The position numbers and the translations under genes were made by a program. From contig NZ_CP197246.1 of assembly GCF_052076145.1 (NCBI RefSeq), forward strand, positions 5,766,001 through 5,830,000: a stretch of 64,000 nt of DNA. Direction: 5' to 3'. This document shows positions 43,086 to 50,268 of this stretch, in pieces (position 1 is the first letter of the stretch; every line of letters begins with the position of its first letter). The stretch is from Kitasatospora sp052076145. Its GTDB lineage: Bacteria; Actinomycetota; Actinomycetes; Streptomycetales; Streptomycetaceae. The notes beneath the pieces were generated by a model, which did not search any database, was not told where the DNA came from, and saw nothing but the letters and a program-made list of their open reading frames with translations.

Positions 43086-44114
43086 ATGAGGATCGGCATC
43101 GTAGGAGCGACCGGACAGGTCGGCGGCGTAGTGCGCAGCATTCTGGCGGAGCGCGAGTTCCCCGTCACGGAGCTGCGCCTCTTCGCCTCGGCCCGCTCGG
43201 CCGGGCGCACGCTGCCCTGGCAGGACGGTGAGGTCACCGTCGAGGACGCGACCACGGCCGACTACAGCGGCCTCGACATCGTGATCTTCTCGGCCGGTGG
43301 CTCCACCTCCAAGGCCCTCGCGCCGAAGGTCGCCGCGGCCGGTGCCGTCGTGATCGACAACTCCTCCGCCTGGCGCCGCGACCCCGAGGTGCCGCTCGTC
43401 GTTTCCGAGGTCAACCCGGACGCGATCGCCAACCGCCCCAAGGGCATCATCGCCAACCCGAACTGCACCACGATGGCCGCCATGCCGGTGCTGCGCCCCC
43501 TCCACGAGGAGGCCGGGCTGACCGCGATGGTCGCCACCACCTACCAGGCCGTCTCCGGCTCCGGCCTCGCCGGTGTCGCCGAGCTGCACACCCAGGCCTG
43601 CAAGGTCGCCGAGGCCGCCGACCAGCTGACCTTCGACGGCGAGGCCGTCGAGTTCCCCGAGCCCGCCGTCTACCGGCGCCCGATCGCCTTCAACGTGGTG
43701 CCGCTGGCCGGCTCCATCGTCGACGACGGCTCGGCCGAGACCGACGAGGAGCAGAAGCTCCGCCACGAGAGCCGCAAGATCCTCGGCATCGCGGACCTCA
43801 AGGTCTCCGGCACCTGCGTCCGCGTCCCGGTCTTCAGCGGCCACTCGCTCCAGATCAACGCCCGCTTCGAGCGCCCGATCACCCCCCAGCGCGCCGCCGA
43901 GCTGCTCGCCACCGCCCCCGGCGTCGAGCTCTCCGAGATCCCCACCCCCCTCCAGGCAGCGGGCAAGGACGCCTCGTACGTCGGCCGCATCCGCGCCGAC
44001 GAGACGGTCGAGCACGGCCTCGCGCTCTTCCTCTCCAACGACAACCTCCGCAAGGGCGCGGCCCTCAACGCCGTCCAGATCGCCGAACTCGTCGCCGCCG
44101 AACTCAAGGGCTGA
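43086..44114 (+). CDS. asd: Aspartate-semialdehyde dehydrogenase
   Basis: 342 residues from the ATG at 43086, with GGAGGAGAAG just upstream. The NADP-binding GIVGATGQVG is at 4-13, catalytic Cys127 in NPNCTTM, Gln in TYQAVSGSGLAG, and the active-site His in VFSGHSLQI. It reduces aspartyl phosphate to the semialdehyde, the branch point for lysine/diaminopimelate, threonine and methionine. No aspartokinase gene lies next to it; a DapA-like gene is upstream instead. Transcription ends at the strong inverted repeat at 44136-44209. Confidence 0.95.
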   Translation: MRIGIVGATGQVGGVVRSILAEREFPVTELRLFASARSAGRTLPWQDGEVTVEDATTADYSGLDIVIFSAGGSTSKALAPKVAAAGAVVIDNSSAWRRDPEVPLVVSEVNPDAIANRPKGIIANPNCTTMAAMPVLRPLHEEAGLTAMVATTYQAVSGSGLAGVAELHTQACKVAEAADQLTFDGEAVEFPEPAVYRRPIAFNVVPLAGSIVDDGSAETDEEQKLRHESRKILGIADLKVSGTCVRVPVFSGHSLQINARFERPITPQRAAELLATAPGVELSEIPTPLQAAGKDASYVGRIRADETVEHGLALFLSNDNLRKGAALNAVQIAELVAAELKG

Positions 44115-44135
44115 CGCTAAGCCACCTGCGGAGTC

Positions 44136-44209
44136 AGGGGCGCGGGGAACTGCGCGAAACGGAAGGTGCGGGGCCGCGCTTACCGCCTCGCGCACTTCCC
44201 CGCGCCCCT
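44136..44209. terminator. Long inverted repeat, shared terminator of the common streptomycete GGGGCGCGGGGAA type
   Basis: The arms 44136-44157 and 44188-44209 pair over 22 bp with one mismatch. They contain GGGGCGCGGGGAA and its complement, around a 30-base loop. It lies between the convergent asd and secreted-protein genes and ends at the latter's stop codon. This sequence family recurs at many gene ends in streptomycetes. Confidence 0.85.
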
Positions 44210-44965
44210 TCAGGAGACGGGCAGCTCCGGCGAGACTGCGTCGCCCGTCCACTTGTCCCCCGGCGAGTACCACTGGTACTCGCCGGGCCCGGTGACGCGG
44301 GTCTTCGCCCGGACGATGCCCGAGATGTCCGAGGTCGCCGTCGCCACTGTCGTCCAGAGGTTGCTGCCGCGCGGACGGAACTGCAGGTAGGCCGTCCCGT
44401 CGGGGTACCCGTGGTAGCGGTTGTCGCTGTAGAAGGCACGGGCCAGCCAGCCCTCCACCGCGATCTCCTGCCCGGCGGTGGCGCCCTTCGGCACTCCGGA
44501 GCCCGTCATCCGGGCCGCCCGCTTGATCGAGAAGCCGCCCGCCGTCTGGCTGACGTACCGGTCCCCGTCGTTCGCCTGCACCTTGAGATCGACGAACCAG
44601 GTGCCGACCTCGTCGTTGAAGATGTCCTTCTTCACCGGGTCCACCGTCACCGTGCCCCGGCAGACCGAGGTCGTCGCCGACCCGGCCGTGCACTTCATCG
44701 GGCTCACCTTCAGCACCCCGTACGAGGGCCCCCACACCCCGATCGGGTCGATCCCCTTGATCCCCGACGCGTCGCTCGCCGTCACCACCAGCGGGAAGGT
44801 CACCTTGTCGACCGGCCCGACCAGCACCGACCGCCCGTCGTTGACGGAGACGGATTCGACGGTGGTGTCACCACGGGAGGCGTCCGAGGTGATCGTCGGT
44901 ACCAGCAGCACCCCACCCGCCGCCACCACGGCGGCCGCGCCCAGCGCCACTGCACTCTTCCGCAT
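44210..44965 (-). CDS. Secreted protein, DUF5707-like
   Basis: 251 residues from the ATG at 44965, with GAAGAA upstream. The signal peptide is MRKSAVALGAAAVVAAGGVLL. The mature part has Ig-like strands: VTFPLVVTASDASGIKGIDPIGVW, MKCTAGSATTSVCRGTVTVDP, GTWFVDLKVQANDGD, then a C-terminal module with WLARAFYSDNRYHGYPDGTAYLQFRPRGSNLWTTVAT and YQWYSPGDKWTG. The first module resembles DUF5707 proteins of streptomycetes. The second looks like a beta-sandwich for cell-wall or carbohydrate contact. No enzyme motif is visible. Confidence 0.65.
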   Translation of the reverse strand: MRKSAVALGAAAVVAAGGVLLVPTITSDASRGDTTVESVSVNDGRSVLVGPVDKVTFPLVVTASDASGIKGIDPIGVWGPSYGVLKVSPMKCTAGSATTSVCRGTVTVDPVKKDIFNDEVGTWFVDLKVQANDGDRYVSQTAGGFSIKRAARMTGSGVPKGATAGQEIAVEGWLARAFYSDNRYHGYPDGTAYLQFRPRGSNLWTTVATATSDISGIVRAKTRVTGPGEYQWYSPGDKWTGDAVSPELPVS

Positions 44966-45190
44966 CGGTTCTTCGGGTCTCCGGTCGTCCTTGTGCGACC
45001 GCTCGGCCCCCAGGTCGCCCGCCCACGCACGGTACCAGGCAAGATCCCGGGGCTTAGGTTCGCTGCCCGAACGCCGGGGTAAAGGAAGGCCCAATGGTCG
45101 TGCGGCCGGTGTCCCGGCGCCCCGGTGAGTGCGTGGGGGTGTGCCACGGACCTCCGGTGACGGGGCCGACCCGGAGGAAGAGGTGCGCTC

Positions 45191-46363
45191 GTGGACCGCT
45201 GCGTCGTCCTGGTGGATGCCGGATACCTGCTGGGGGCCTCGGCCAGTCTGCTGGCGGGGGAGCCGTCGCGATCGCGGGTGACGGTCGACCACACCGCGCT
45301 GATCGCCGCCCTGCGCGAGCGCGCCGAGGCCGAGACGGGCCTGCCGCTGTTGCGGATCTACTGGTTCGACGCCGCCCCCGACCGCCGCCCGCTGCCCGAG
45401 CACCGCCGCCTGCGGGTGCTGCCCCGGGTGACAGTACGGCTCGGCGCGCTCACCAGAGCCGAGGGCCGCCGGGTGCAGAAGGGCGTGGATGCCGCGATGC
45501 ACGCCGAACTCTCCGAGCTGGCCCGCAACCGCGCCTGCGCCGACGTGGTGCTGATCACCGGCGACGGCGACCTGCTGCCCGGCATGATGTCCGCCAAGGA
45601 GCACGGCGTCGTCGTCCACCTCTGGGCCCTCCAGGCCGCCGACGGCGACTTCAACCAGTCCGAGGACCTGGTCGGCGAGGCCGACGAACGCCGGGTGCTC
45701 GACCGCGAGTGGATCGAGCAGGCGGTCAGGGTCCGCGAGGTGCCCGCCCAGTGCCCCGCCCCCGTCAAGGGCCTCGGTGCCGGTCTCGGCCCACGCCTCG
45801 GCCTCGCCGAGCTGCTCGCCGCCGAACCCGAGCCCGTCGAGGAGCCCGTCGCCGTCCCGGCCGCCGCCGCGCTGCGGGTCGTCCCCACGCCGAAGGACCT
45901 CGCCGCCCGCAGCACCCCCGCCGTCGGCCCGGTCTCGCTCGTCCTGCGCTGGTCCTCCGACCGCCACACCGACCGGCACGCCGACCGCCACGCCGACCCC
46001 GCACTGTCCGTGGAGCAGTACCCCACCCTCGCCCACCTCACCAGCTCCGAACAGCGCTGGGCCGACCGCGAGGAGGACATCACCACCATCGGCGGCGACC
46101 CCCACGAGGTCGGCCAGGTCTTCGCCCGCCGCTGGACGGACCGCCTCGCCGCCCCCGACCGCCTCGCCCAGCTCTGGGACGACTACCCCCGCATCCCGCA
46201 CCGCCTCGACGGCGAGTTGCTCCGCTACGCCGCCCGCTTCGGCCTGCTCGCCCACAAGGACGACCAGATCGACGAACACGACCGCTACGCGATCCGGGCC
46301 GGCTTCTGGAAGGAACTGGTCACCCACATCCCCGGAGCCGAACTCCTCACCGCCGACGACTAG
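45191..46363 (+). CDS. NYN (PIN-like) domain protein, putative RNase
   Basis: 390 residues from the GTG at 45191, with GGAGGAAGAGG upstream. Residues 1-~185 form a NYN domain: VVLVDAGYLLG (first acidic residue), RIYWFDAAPD, KGVDAAMHAELSELARN and ADVVLITGDGDLLPGMMSAKEHGVVVHLW. The conserved Asp residues fit a PIN-like metal-dependent RNase centre. A Pro/Ala linker with a short His/Asp repeat (RHTDRHADRHAD) leads to a C-terminal helical domain (RRWTDRLAAPDRLAQLWDDYPRIPHRLDGELLRYAARFGLL) seen in actinobacterial NYN proteins. The RNA target is unknown. Confidence 0.85.
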   Translation: MDRCVVLVDAGYLLGASASLLAGEPSRSRVTVDHTALIAALRERAEAETGLPLLRIYWFDAAPDRRPLPEHRRLRVLPRVTVRLGALTRAEGRRVQKGVDAAMHAELSELARNRACADVVLITGDGDLLPGMMSAKEHGVVVHLWALQAADGDFNQSEDLVGEADERRVLDREWIEQAVRVREVPAQCPAPVKGLGAGLGPRLGLAELLAAEPEPVEEPVAVPAAAALRVVPTPKDLAARSTPAVGPVSLVLRWSSDRHTDRHADRHADPALSVEQYPTLAHLTSSEQRWADREEDITTIGGDPHEVGQVFARRWTDRLAAPDRLAQLWDDYPRIPHRLDGELLRYAARFGLLAHKDDQIDEHDRYAIRAGFWKELVTHIPGAELLTADD

Positions 46364-46417
46364 CGTCTGGCGCGTGCCCGAGGTTCACCCCTTGTCCTGA
46401 TCCGTCCGGCCAGCGCG

Positions 46418-46423
46418 TAGAGT
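46418..46423 (+). promoter_or_regulatory. Candidate -10 element (TAGAGT) for leaderless ABC transcript
   Basis: TAGAGT ends 8 bp before the GTG at 46432. Transcription would start at or next to the start codon, giving a leaderless mRNA. No ribosome-binding site is seen before this GTG. A weak TTGTCC lies at 46392-46397, 20 bp upstream, which is longer than ideal. Confidence 0.45.
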
Positions 46424-46431
46424 CTTCGACC

Positions 46432-47445
46432 GTGAGCGACACCCACCGGCCGGCACCACAGGCCAGGCCGCAAGGGGACCTCGGCGGCCCCGCGTGCTGC
46501 ACCGTACGAGACCTTGCCAAGACCTACCGCAGCCGAGGCACGACCCCCGAGATCCGGGCCAACGACGGTATCGACCTGGACATCCGGTGCGGCGAGGTCT
46601 TCGGGCTGCTCGGGCCCAACGGCGCGGGCAAGTCGACCCTCGTCCGCCAGCTCACCGGCCTGCTCCGGCCCGACCGGGGCAGCATCGACATCCTCGGCCA
46701 CGACATCGTCCGCCACCCGGACCGGGCCGCCCGGCTGCTCGGCTACCTCGGCCAGGAGTCCACGGCACTGGACGAGCTGACCGTCACGCTGGCCGCCGAG
46801 ACCACCGGCCGCCTGCGCGGCCTCAGCCGCGCCGCCGCCCGCGCCGAGACCGCCGAGATCCTCACCGAGCTGGGCCTGGAGCCGATCGCGGCCCGCCCGC
46901 TCGCCAAGCTCTCCGGCGGCCAGCGCCGCCTCGCCTGCTTCGCCGCCACCCTCGTCGGCGAGCGCCCGCTGCTCGTCCTGGACGAGCCGACCACCGGCAT
47001 GGACCCGGTCGCCCGCCGCGCCGTCTGGTCGGCCGTGGACCGCCGCCGGGCCGAGCGCGGCACCACCGTCCTGCTGGTCACCCACAACGTGATCGAGGCG
47101 GAGACCGTCCTGGACCGCGTCGCGGTCGTCGACGACGGCCGGGTGATCGCCTGCGACACGCCCGGCGGGCTCAAGGCACTGGTCGACGGCGACGTCCGGC
47201 TCGATCTGGTCTGGCGCACCGAGGCACCCGTCGAGGTGCCCGCCGTCGCCCGGCTCGCCGAACGGGCCGAGCGCACCGGCCGCCGCTGGACCGTACGCAC
47301 CACCCCGGAACAGGCCCGCGAGCTCGTCGCGGCCGTCACCACCGGCCCGGCCTTCGCCGCCCTGGACGACTTCACCCTGGCCACCCCGAGCCTGGAGGAC
47401 GCCTACCTCAAGCTCGGTGGCCGCCACGAAGGGCTCGCCAAGTGA
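46432..47445 (+). CDS. ABC-2 type transporter ATP-binding protein
   Basis: 337 residues from the GTG at 46432. Walker A GPNGAGKST, Q-loop LGQES, signature LSGGQRR, Walker B LLVLDEPTTGMDP and switch VLLVTHN are all present. A C-terminal extension (~240-337) is of the DrrA/daunorubicin-exporter type, ending TPSLEDAYLKLGGRHE. It drives export together with the permease encoded next, whose GTG overlaps this stop (GTGA at 47442-47445). The cargo is unknown. Confidence 0.92.
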   Translation: MSDTHRPAPQARPQGDLGGPACCTVRDLAKTYRSRGTTPEIRANDGIDLDIRCGEVFGLLGPNGAGKSTLVRQLTGLLRPDRGSIDILGHDIVRHPDRAARLLGYLGQESTALDELTVTLAAETTGRLRGLSRAAARAETAEILTELGLEPIAARPLAKLSGGQRRLACFAATLVGERPLLVLDEPTTGMDPVARRAVWSAVDRRRAERGTTVLLVTHNVIEAETVLDRVAVVDDGRVIACDTPGGLKALVDGDVRLDLVWRTEAPVEVPAVARLAERAERTGRRWTVRTTPEQARELVAAVTTGPAFAALDDFTLATPSLEDAYLKLGGRHEGLAK

Positions 47446-48254
47446 CCCTGCTCGACGCCGCCCCCGACGCCGCTCCCCGGGCGGCCACGGTCGCGCCGCT
47501 GGCCCCCGCCGCGCGCCTGCTGCCCTCGCTGGCCGCCGTCTACCGTGCGCAGCTGGCCCGCGCCAAGGTCGCCCGCATCCCGCTGCTCTTCGTCGCGACC
47601 TTCCAGTCGCTCGGCATCCTGGTGATGATGCGCGGCGTGGTCGACCCGGGCGACAACCCGTCCGCCCACGCCGTCGTCGCGGGCTCCAGCGTCCTGGTGG
47701 TCGCCTTCGTCGCGCTCAACCTGCTCTCCCAGTACTTCGGCCGGCTCCGCGCCGACGGCGGGCTCGACCACTACGCCACGCTGCCGGTGCCGCCCGCCTC
47801 CGTCGTCCTCGGCGCGGCGGCGGCGTACGCGTCGTTCACGCTGCCCGGCGCGCTCGTCACGGCGGGCGTGGGGGCCGTGCTGTTCCAGCTGCCGCTGGCG
47901 CACCTGTGGGTGCTGCTCGCCGTCGTCCCGCTGGCAGGGGCGGCCCTCGCCGGGCTCGGCGCCACCTGCGGCCTGCTCGCCCCCCGGCAGGAGATCGCCA
48001 CCCTGCTGGGCCAGCTGGGCATGTCGGCCGCCCTGCTGCTCGGCGTCCTCCCGGTCGCCCACCTCCCGGGCCCGGTCCAGTGGCTGCGCGACCTGCTGCC
48101 CTCCACGTACGGGGTCGAGGCGTTCGCCCGCACCTTCACGGCCGCACCCGACTGGGCGGCCGTCGGCGGCGACCTCGCCGTCTGCGGCGTGGCCGGCCTG
48201 CTCTCGCTCTCCCTCGCGACCTGGGCCTACCGACGCGTCGCGGTCCGCCCGTAA
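47442..48254 (+). CDS. ABC-2 type transporter permease
   Basis: 270 residues from the GTG at 47442, coupled to the ATPase gene. Six membrane segments are visible, with the ABC-2 motif LRADGGLDHYATLPVPPASVVLGAAAAY after the second, then GLGATCGLLAPRQEIATLLGQLGMSAALLLGVLPVAHLPGPVQWLRDLLPSTYGVEAFAR. This is the usual pattern of DrrB-like exporters. Partner of the ATPase at 46432. Confidence 0.9.
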   Translation: MTLLDAAPDAAPRAATVAPLAPAARLLPSLAAVYRAQLARAKVARIPLLFVATFQSLGILVMMRGVVDPGDNPSAHAVVAGSSVLVVAFVALNLLSQYFGRLRADGGLDHYATLPVPPASVVLGAAAAYASFTLPGALVTAGVGAVLFQLPLAHLWVLLAVVPLAGAALAGLGATCGLLAPRQEIATLLGQLGMSAALLLGVLPVAHLPGPVQWLRDLLPSTYGVEAFARTFTAAPDWAAVGGDLAVCGVAGLLSLSLATWAYRRVAVRP

Positions 48255-48312
48255 CGGCGTCCCACCCCGGGGCCCTCCCACCTGCTGCGCGAAGTCATGA
48301 AACGATGGTCGG

Positions 48313-48966
48313 GTGACCGTACCGAACACCCCTGCGAGCCCTGACGCCGCACCCGACCCCTTCGCGGTCAACGACGACGCCCTCGAACAGCCCCCCCGGG
48401 GGCTGCGGCCCCTCCTTCCGGAGCTGGCGATCGGCGCGCTGATCACGGCCGTCGGCGCCCTGCTCGGGCTCCTGGTCGGCGCCCTCTGGCTCTGGCTGGC
48501 ACCCCGGGTGATGTACGTCGCCGTCAGCTCCACCGCGATCCGGTACGTCGACCCCGAGGGCGAGCAGCGGGCGGGCGCCGACAGCGTCTTCACCCTGCTC
48601 GGCGTCGGCGCGGGCCTCCTCACCGCCCTGGTCGCCTTCCTCCTCACCCGCCGACGCGGCGGCGGCATCGCAGTCGCCACCGGCCTGGCCCTCGGCGGCG
48701 CGGGCGGCTCCCTGATCGCCTGGCGCCTCGGCCTCTGGCTCGGCCCCGGCACCAACGTCTTCGCCAACGCCAAGCACGCAGGCATCGGCACACCCTTCAG
48801 CGCCGCCCTCGAACTCGGTGCCAAGGGCGCCCTCCTCGCCTGGCCGATGACCGCCATGGTCACCCTCCTCATCCTCTCCGCCGCCTTCGGCAAACGCGAA
48901 GAAGACCCCCCGCCCTACTGGGCCGGCCCCCAATGGCAGCAACAGCCCCCGGCGGACGCTTCCTGA
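48313..48966 (+). CDS. Small integral membrane protein, DUF2567-like
   Basis: 217 residues from the GTG at 48313. Four hydrophobic segments (~38-62, 92-112, 118-140, 172-195) with the loop LWLWLAPRVMYVAVSSTAIRYVDPEGEQRAGADSVFTLLGVGAGLLTALVAFLLTRRRG. This resembles DUF2567 membrane proteins of actinobacteria. A cytosolic C-terminal tail ends in a Pro/Gln-rich stretch. It lies 58 bp after the ABC permease, possibly in the same transcript. Function unknown. Confidence 0.7.
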   Translation: MTVPNTPASPDAAPDPFAVNDDALEQPPRGLRPLLPELAIGALITAVGALLGLLVGALWLWLAPRVMYVAVSSTAIRYVDPEGEQRAGADSVFTLLGVGAGLLTALVAFLLTRRRGGGIAVATGLALGGAGGSLIAWRLGLWLGPGTNVFANAKHAGIGTPFSAALELGAKGALLAWPMTAMVTLLILSAAFGKREEDPPPYWAGPQWQQQPPADAS

Positions 48967-48970
48967 CACG

Positions 48971-49253
48971 TCACCGGGTCGCGTCCGGTACCCGAGTCCT
49001 GTCTCCCTCGGTGGGCATCAGTCCGTGGCCTTGGGGTGGCCGGTTCCCGCGTAGGTGATCCAGGTGCTGGCGCTCGGGGCTGTCCGCCGCGTTCGGAGCG
49101 GAGCGGACCCTGCTTGAAGGCCCGATGCGGGTTGGCCGCGGCGTGGCGGGACAGGTGCTCCCAGCCGTCGGCGGCCTCGGTGTTGGCGAACCGGATGTCA
49201 TACTCGCCGTCGACCGGAGGCGGTGCGGCCCGATCGCCTCGCTTCGGGCTCAC
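48971..49253 (-). pseudogene. Decayed RelE-like toxin gene
   Basis: The reading frame from 49253 gives MSPKRGDRAAPPPVDGEYDIRFANTEAADGWEHLSRHAAANPHRAF, which looks like the N-terminus of a RelE/ParE-like family seen in actinobacteria. At about 49075 the frame shifts: the continuation (SPERQHLDHLRGNRPPQGHGL) is in another frame that stops at 48971. The usual C-terminal part of the family (QWQYEVT, IWYLID) is gone. It overlaps the antitoxin-like gene by ATGA (49250-49253). The family call is from memory of sequence patterns and is moderate. Confidence 0.5.
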
Positions 49254-49717
49254 TCGGTGACCTGGGGCATGGGGAGGGGCCCGAGGTCACCATCCGGCTC
49301 GCGGGTGAGGATGGCGAGCAGGGCCGGGTCCGCGTAGAGCTCGGCGCTGTGCCGCCACTGGGCGAGCAGGATCGCGAGCGGAGCAAGGTTCTCAAGGGAT
49401 GCCGCGCCGCGTGTGGTGTGGACGAGCTCGGCGAGCAGCGTGTCCACGTCGTCCTGGGGGAGGAACGTGGCCCAGGGCAGGGCTTCGGGCAGCGCCTGAC
49501 GCAGAGCGGTGAGGTTCTCGGTCCGCACCAGTCCGGCGAGGAGGCGGGCGGTGAAGTCGACGACCGTGGTGTCCTGCTCCAACTGGTCGACCCGCATCAG
49601 GGCCAGGTCCCCGGCGTCGCGCCGCCGCAGCGCCCGGACAGAATCTAGCCTTCGCGCCGTCGCGGCGGGATGGTGGAGCAGCTCACTGAAGGACACATCT
49701 TCATGGGCCACGGTCAT
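49250..49717 (-). CDS. Phd/antitoxin-like protein upstream of a decayed RelE-like toxin
   Basis: 155 residues from the ATG at 49717; an in-frame TTG at 49771 is an alternative start. The N-terminus MTVAHEDVSFSELLHHPAATARRLDSVRALRRRDAGDLALMR is the prevent-host-death type pattern (a short DNA-binding, toxin-neutralising fold). It is followed by helical sequence VVDFTARLLAGLVRTENLTALRQALPEALPWATFLPQDDVDTLLAELV and a C-terminus ending GDLGPLPMPQVTE. It overlaps the RelE-like remnant by 4 bp, the typical antitoxin-then-toxin order. The toxin is broken while this gene is intact. Confidence 0.7.
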   Translation of the reverse strand: MTVAHEDVSFSELLHHPAATARRLDSVRALRRRDAGDLALMRVDQLEQDTTVVDFTARLLAGLVRTENLTALRQALPEALPWATFLPQDDVDTLLAELVHTTRGAASLENLAPLAILLAQWRHSAELYADPALLAILTREPDGDLGPLPMPQVTE

Positions 49718-49848
49718 GACAGGTTCGATCCCTGGAACCTCGATCTCCGTGATGCCGACCTCCCCGCACAATGCCGCCGCTACTGTCCTCGATCACCGTA
49801 GCTCATGGCACGAAACAGCCCTTGTTTGGTGAACGTGTGGTCGGAGCA

Positions 49849-50241
49849 CTAGATCACTTCCATCTCGAGTCCGTATTGATCCCTCACATCGCTCGCCATA
49901 TTCTCGCCAGAAAAATTCGGGATCGTTTGCTCCCACCAGCCCCAGCGGCCGGGAATGTCGAAGCCACCTTCAGTGATTCGCTTGAAAAGCAGGTCAATTT
50001 TGGTTACCTCTGCGATGAACCATGCGGTGTCGGGTGAGTCTTTGATGCCTGGAGCGTCGATTACGGCCTGCAGAAAACCTCTTACTGATAGGTCGTCCCA
50101 GTATTCAAAGAGGCTCGCTGAGTAGCCTTCCCGGCAGTCTTCCACAAAATCTGACCAAGCTTCGAGTGCACGTGCCGGAGTTTCCGGATGGCGTCGCCCT
50201 GAACTCCTGATGACTTCTCTGAATAGATCAACGAACGACAA
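49849..50241 (-). CDS. Candidate immunity protein for the RHS toxin
   Basis: 130 residues starting at a TTG (50241) with GGAGG 5 bp upstream. The protein is acidic and mostly helical (MSFVDLFREVIRSSGRRHPETPARALEAWSDFVEDCREGY, LFKRITEGGFDIPGRWGWWEQTIPNF). I recognise no family. It starts 27 bp after the stop of the RHS toxin gene on the same strand, the standard place for the cognate immunity gene. Its GC content is ~50% in the line I counted (49981-50040), like the toxin tip and unlike the rest of the window. Confidence 0.75.
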   Translation of the reverse strand: MSFVDLFREVIRSSGRRHPETPARALEAWSDFVEDCREGYSASLFEYWDDLSVRGFLQAVIDAPGIKDSPDTAWFIAEVTKIDLLFKRITEGGFDIPGRWGWWEQTIPNFSGENMASDVRDQYGLEMEVI

Positions 50242-50268
50242 TTCAACCTCCGATGGAAGGTGGCCCAG

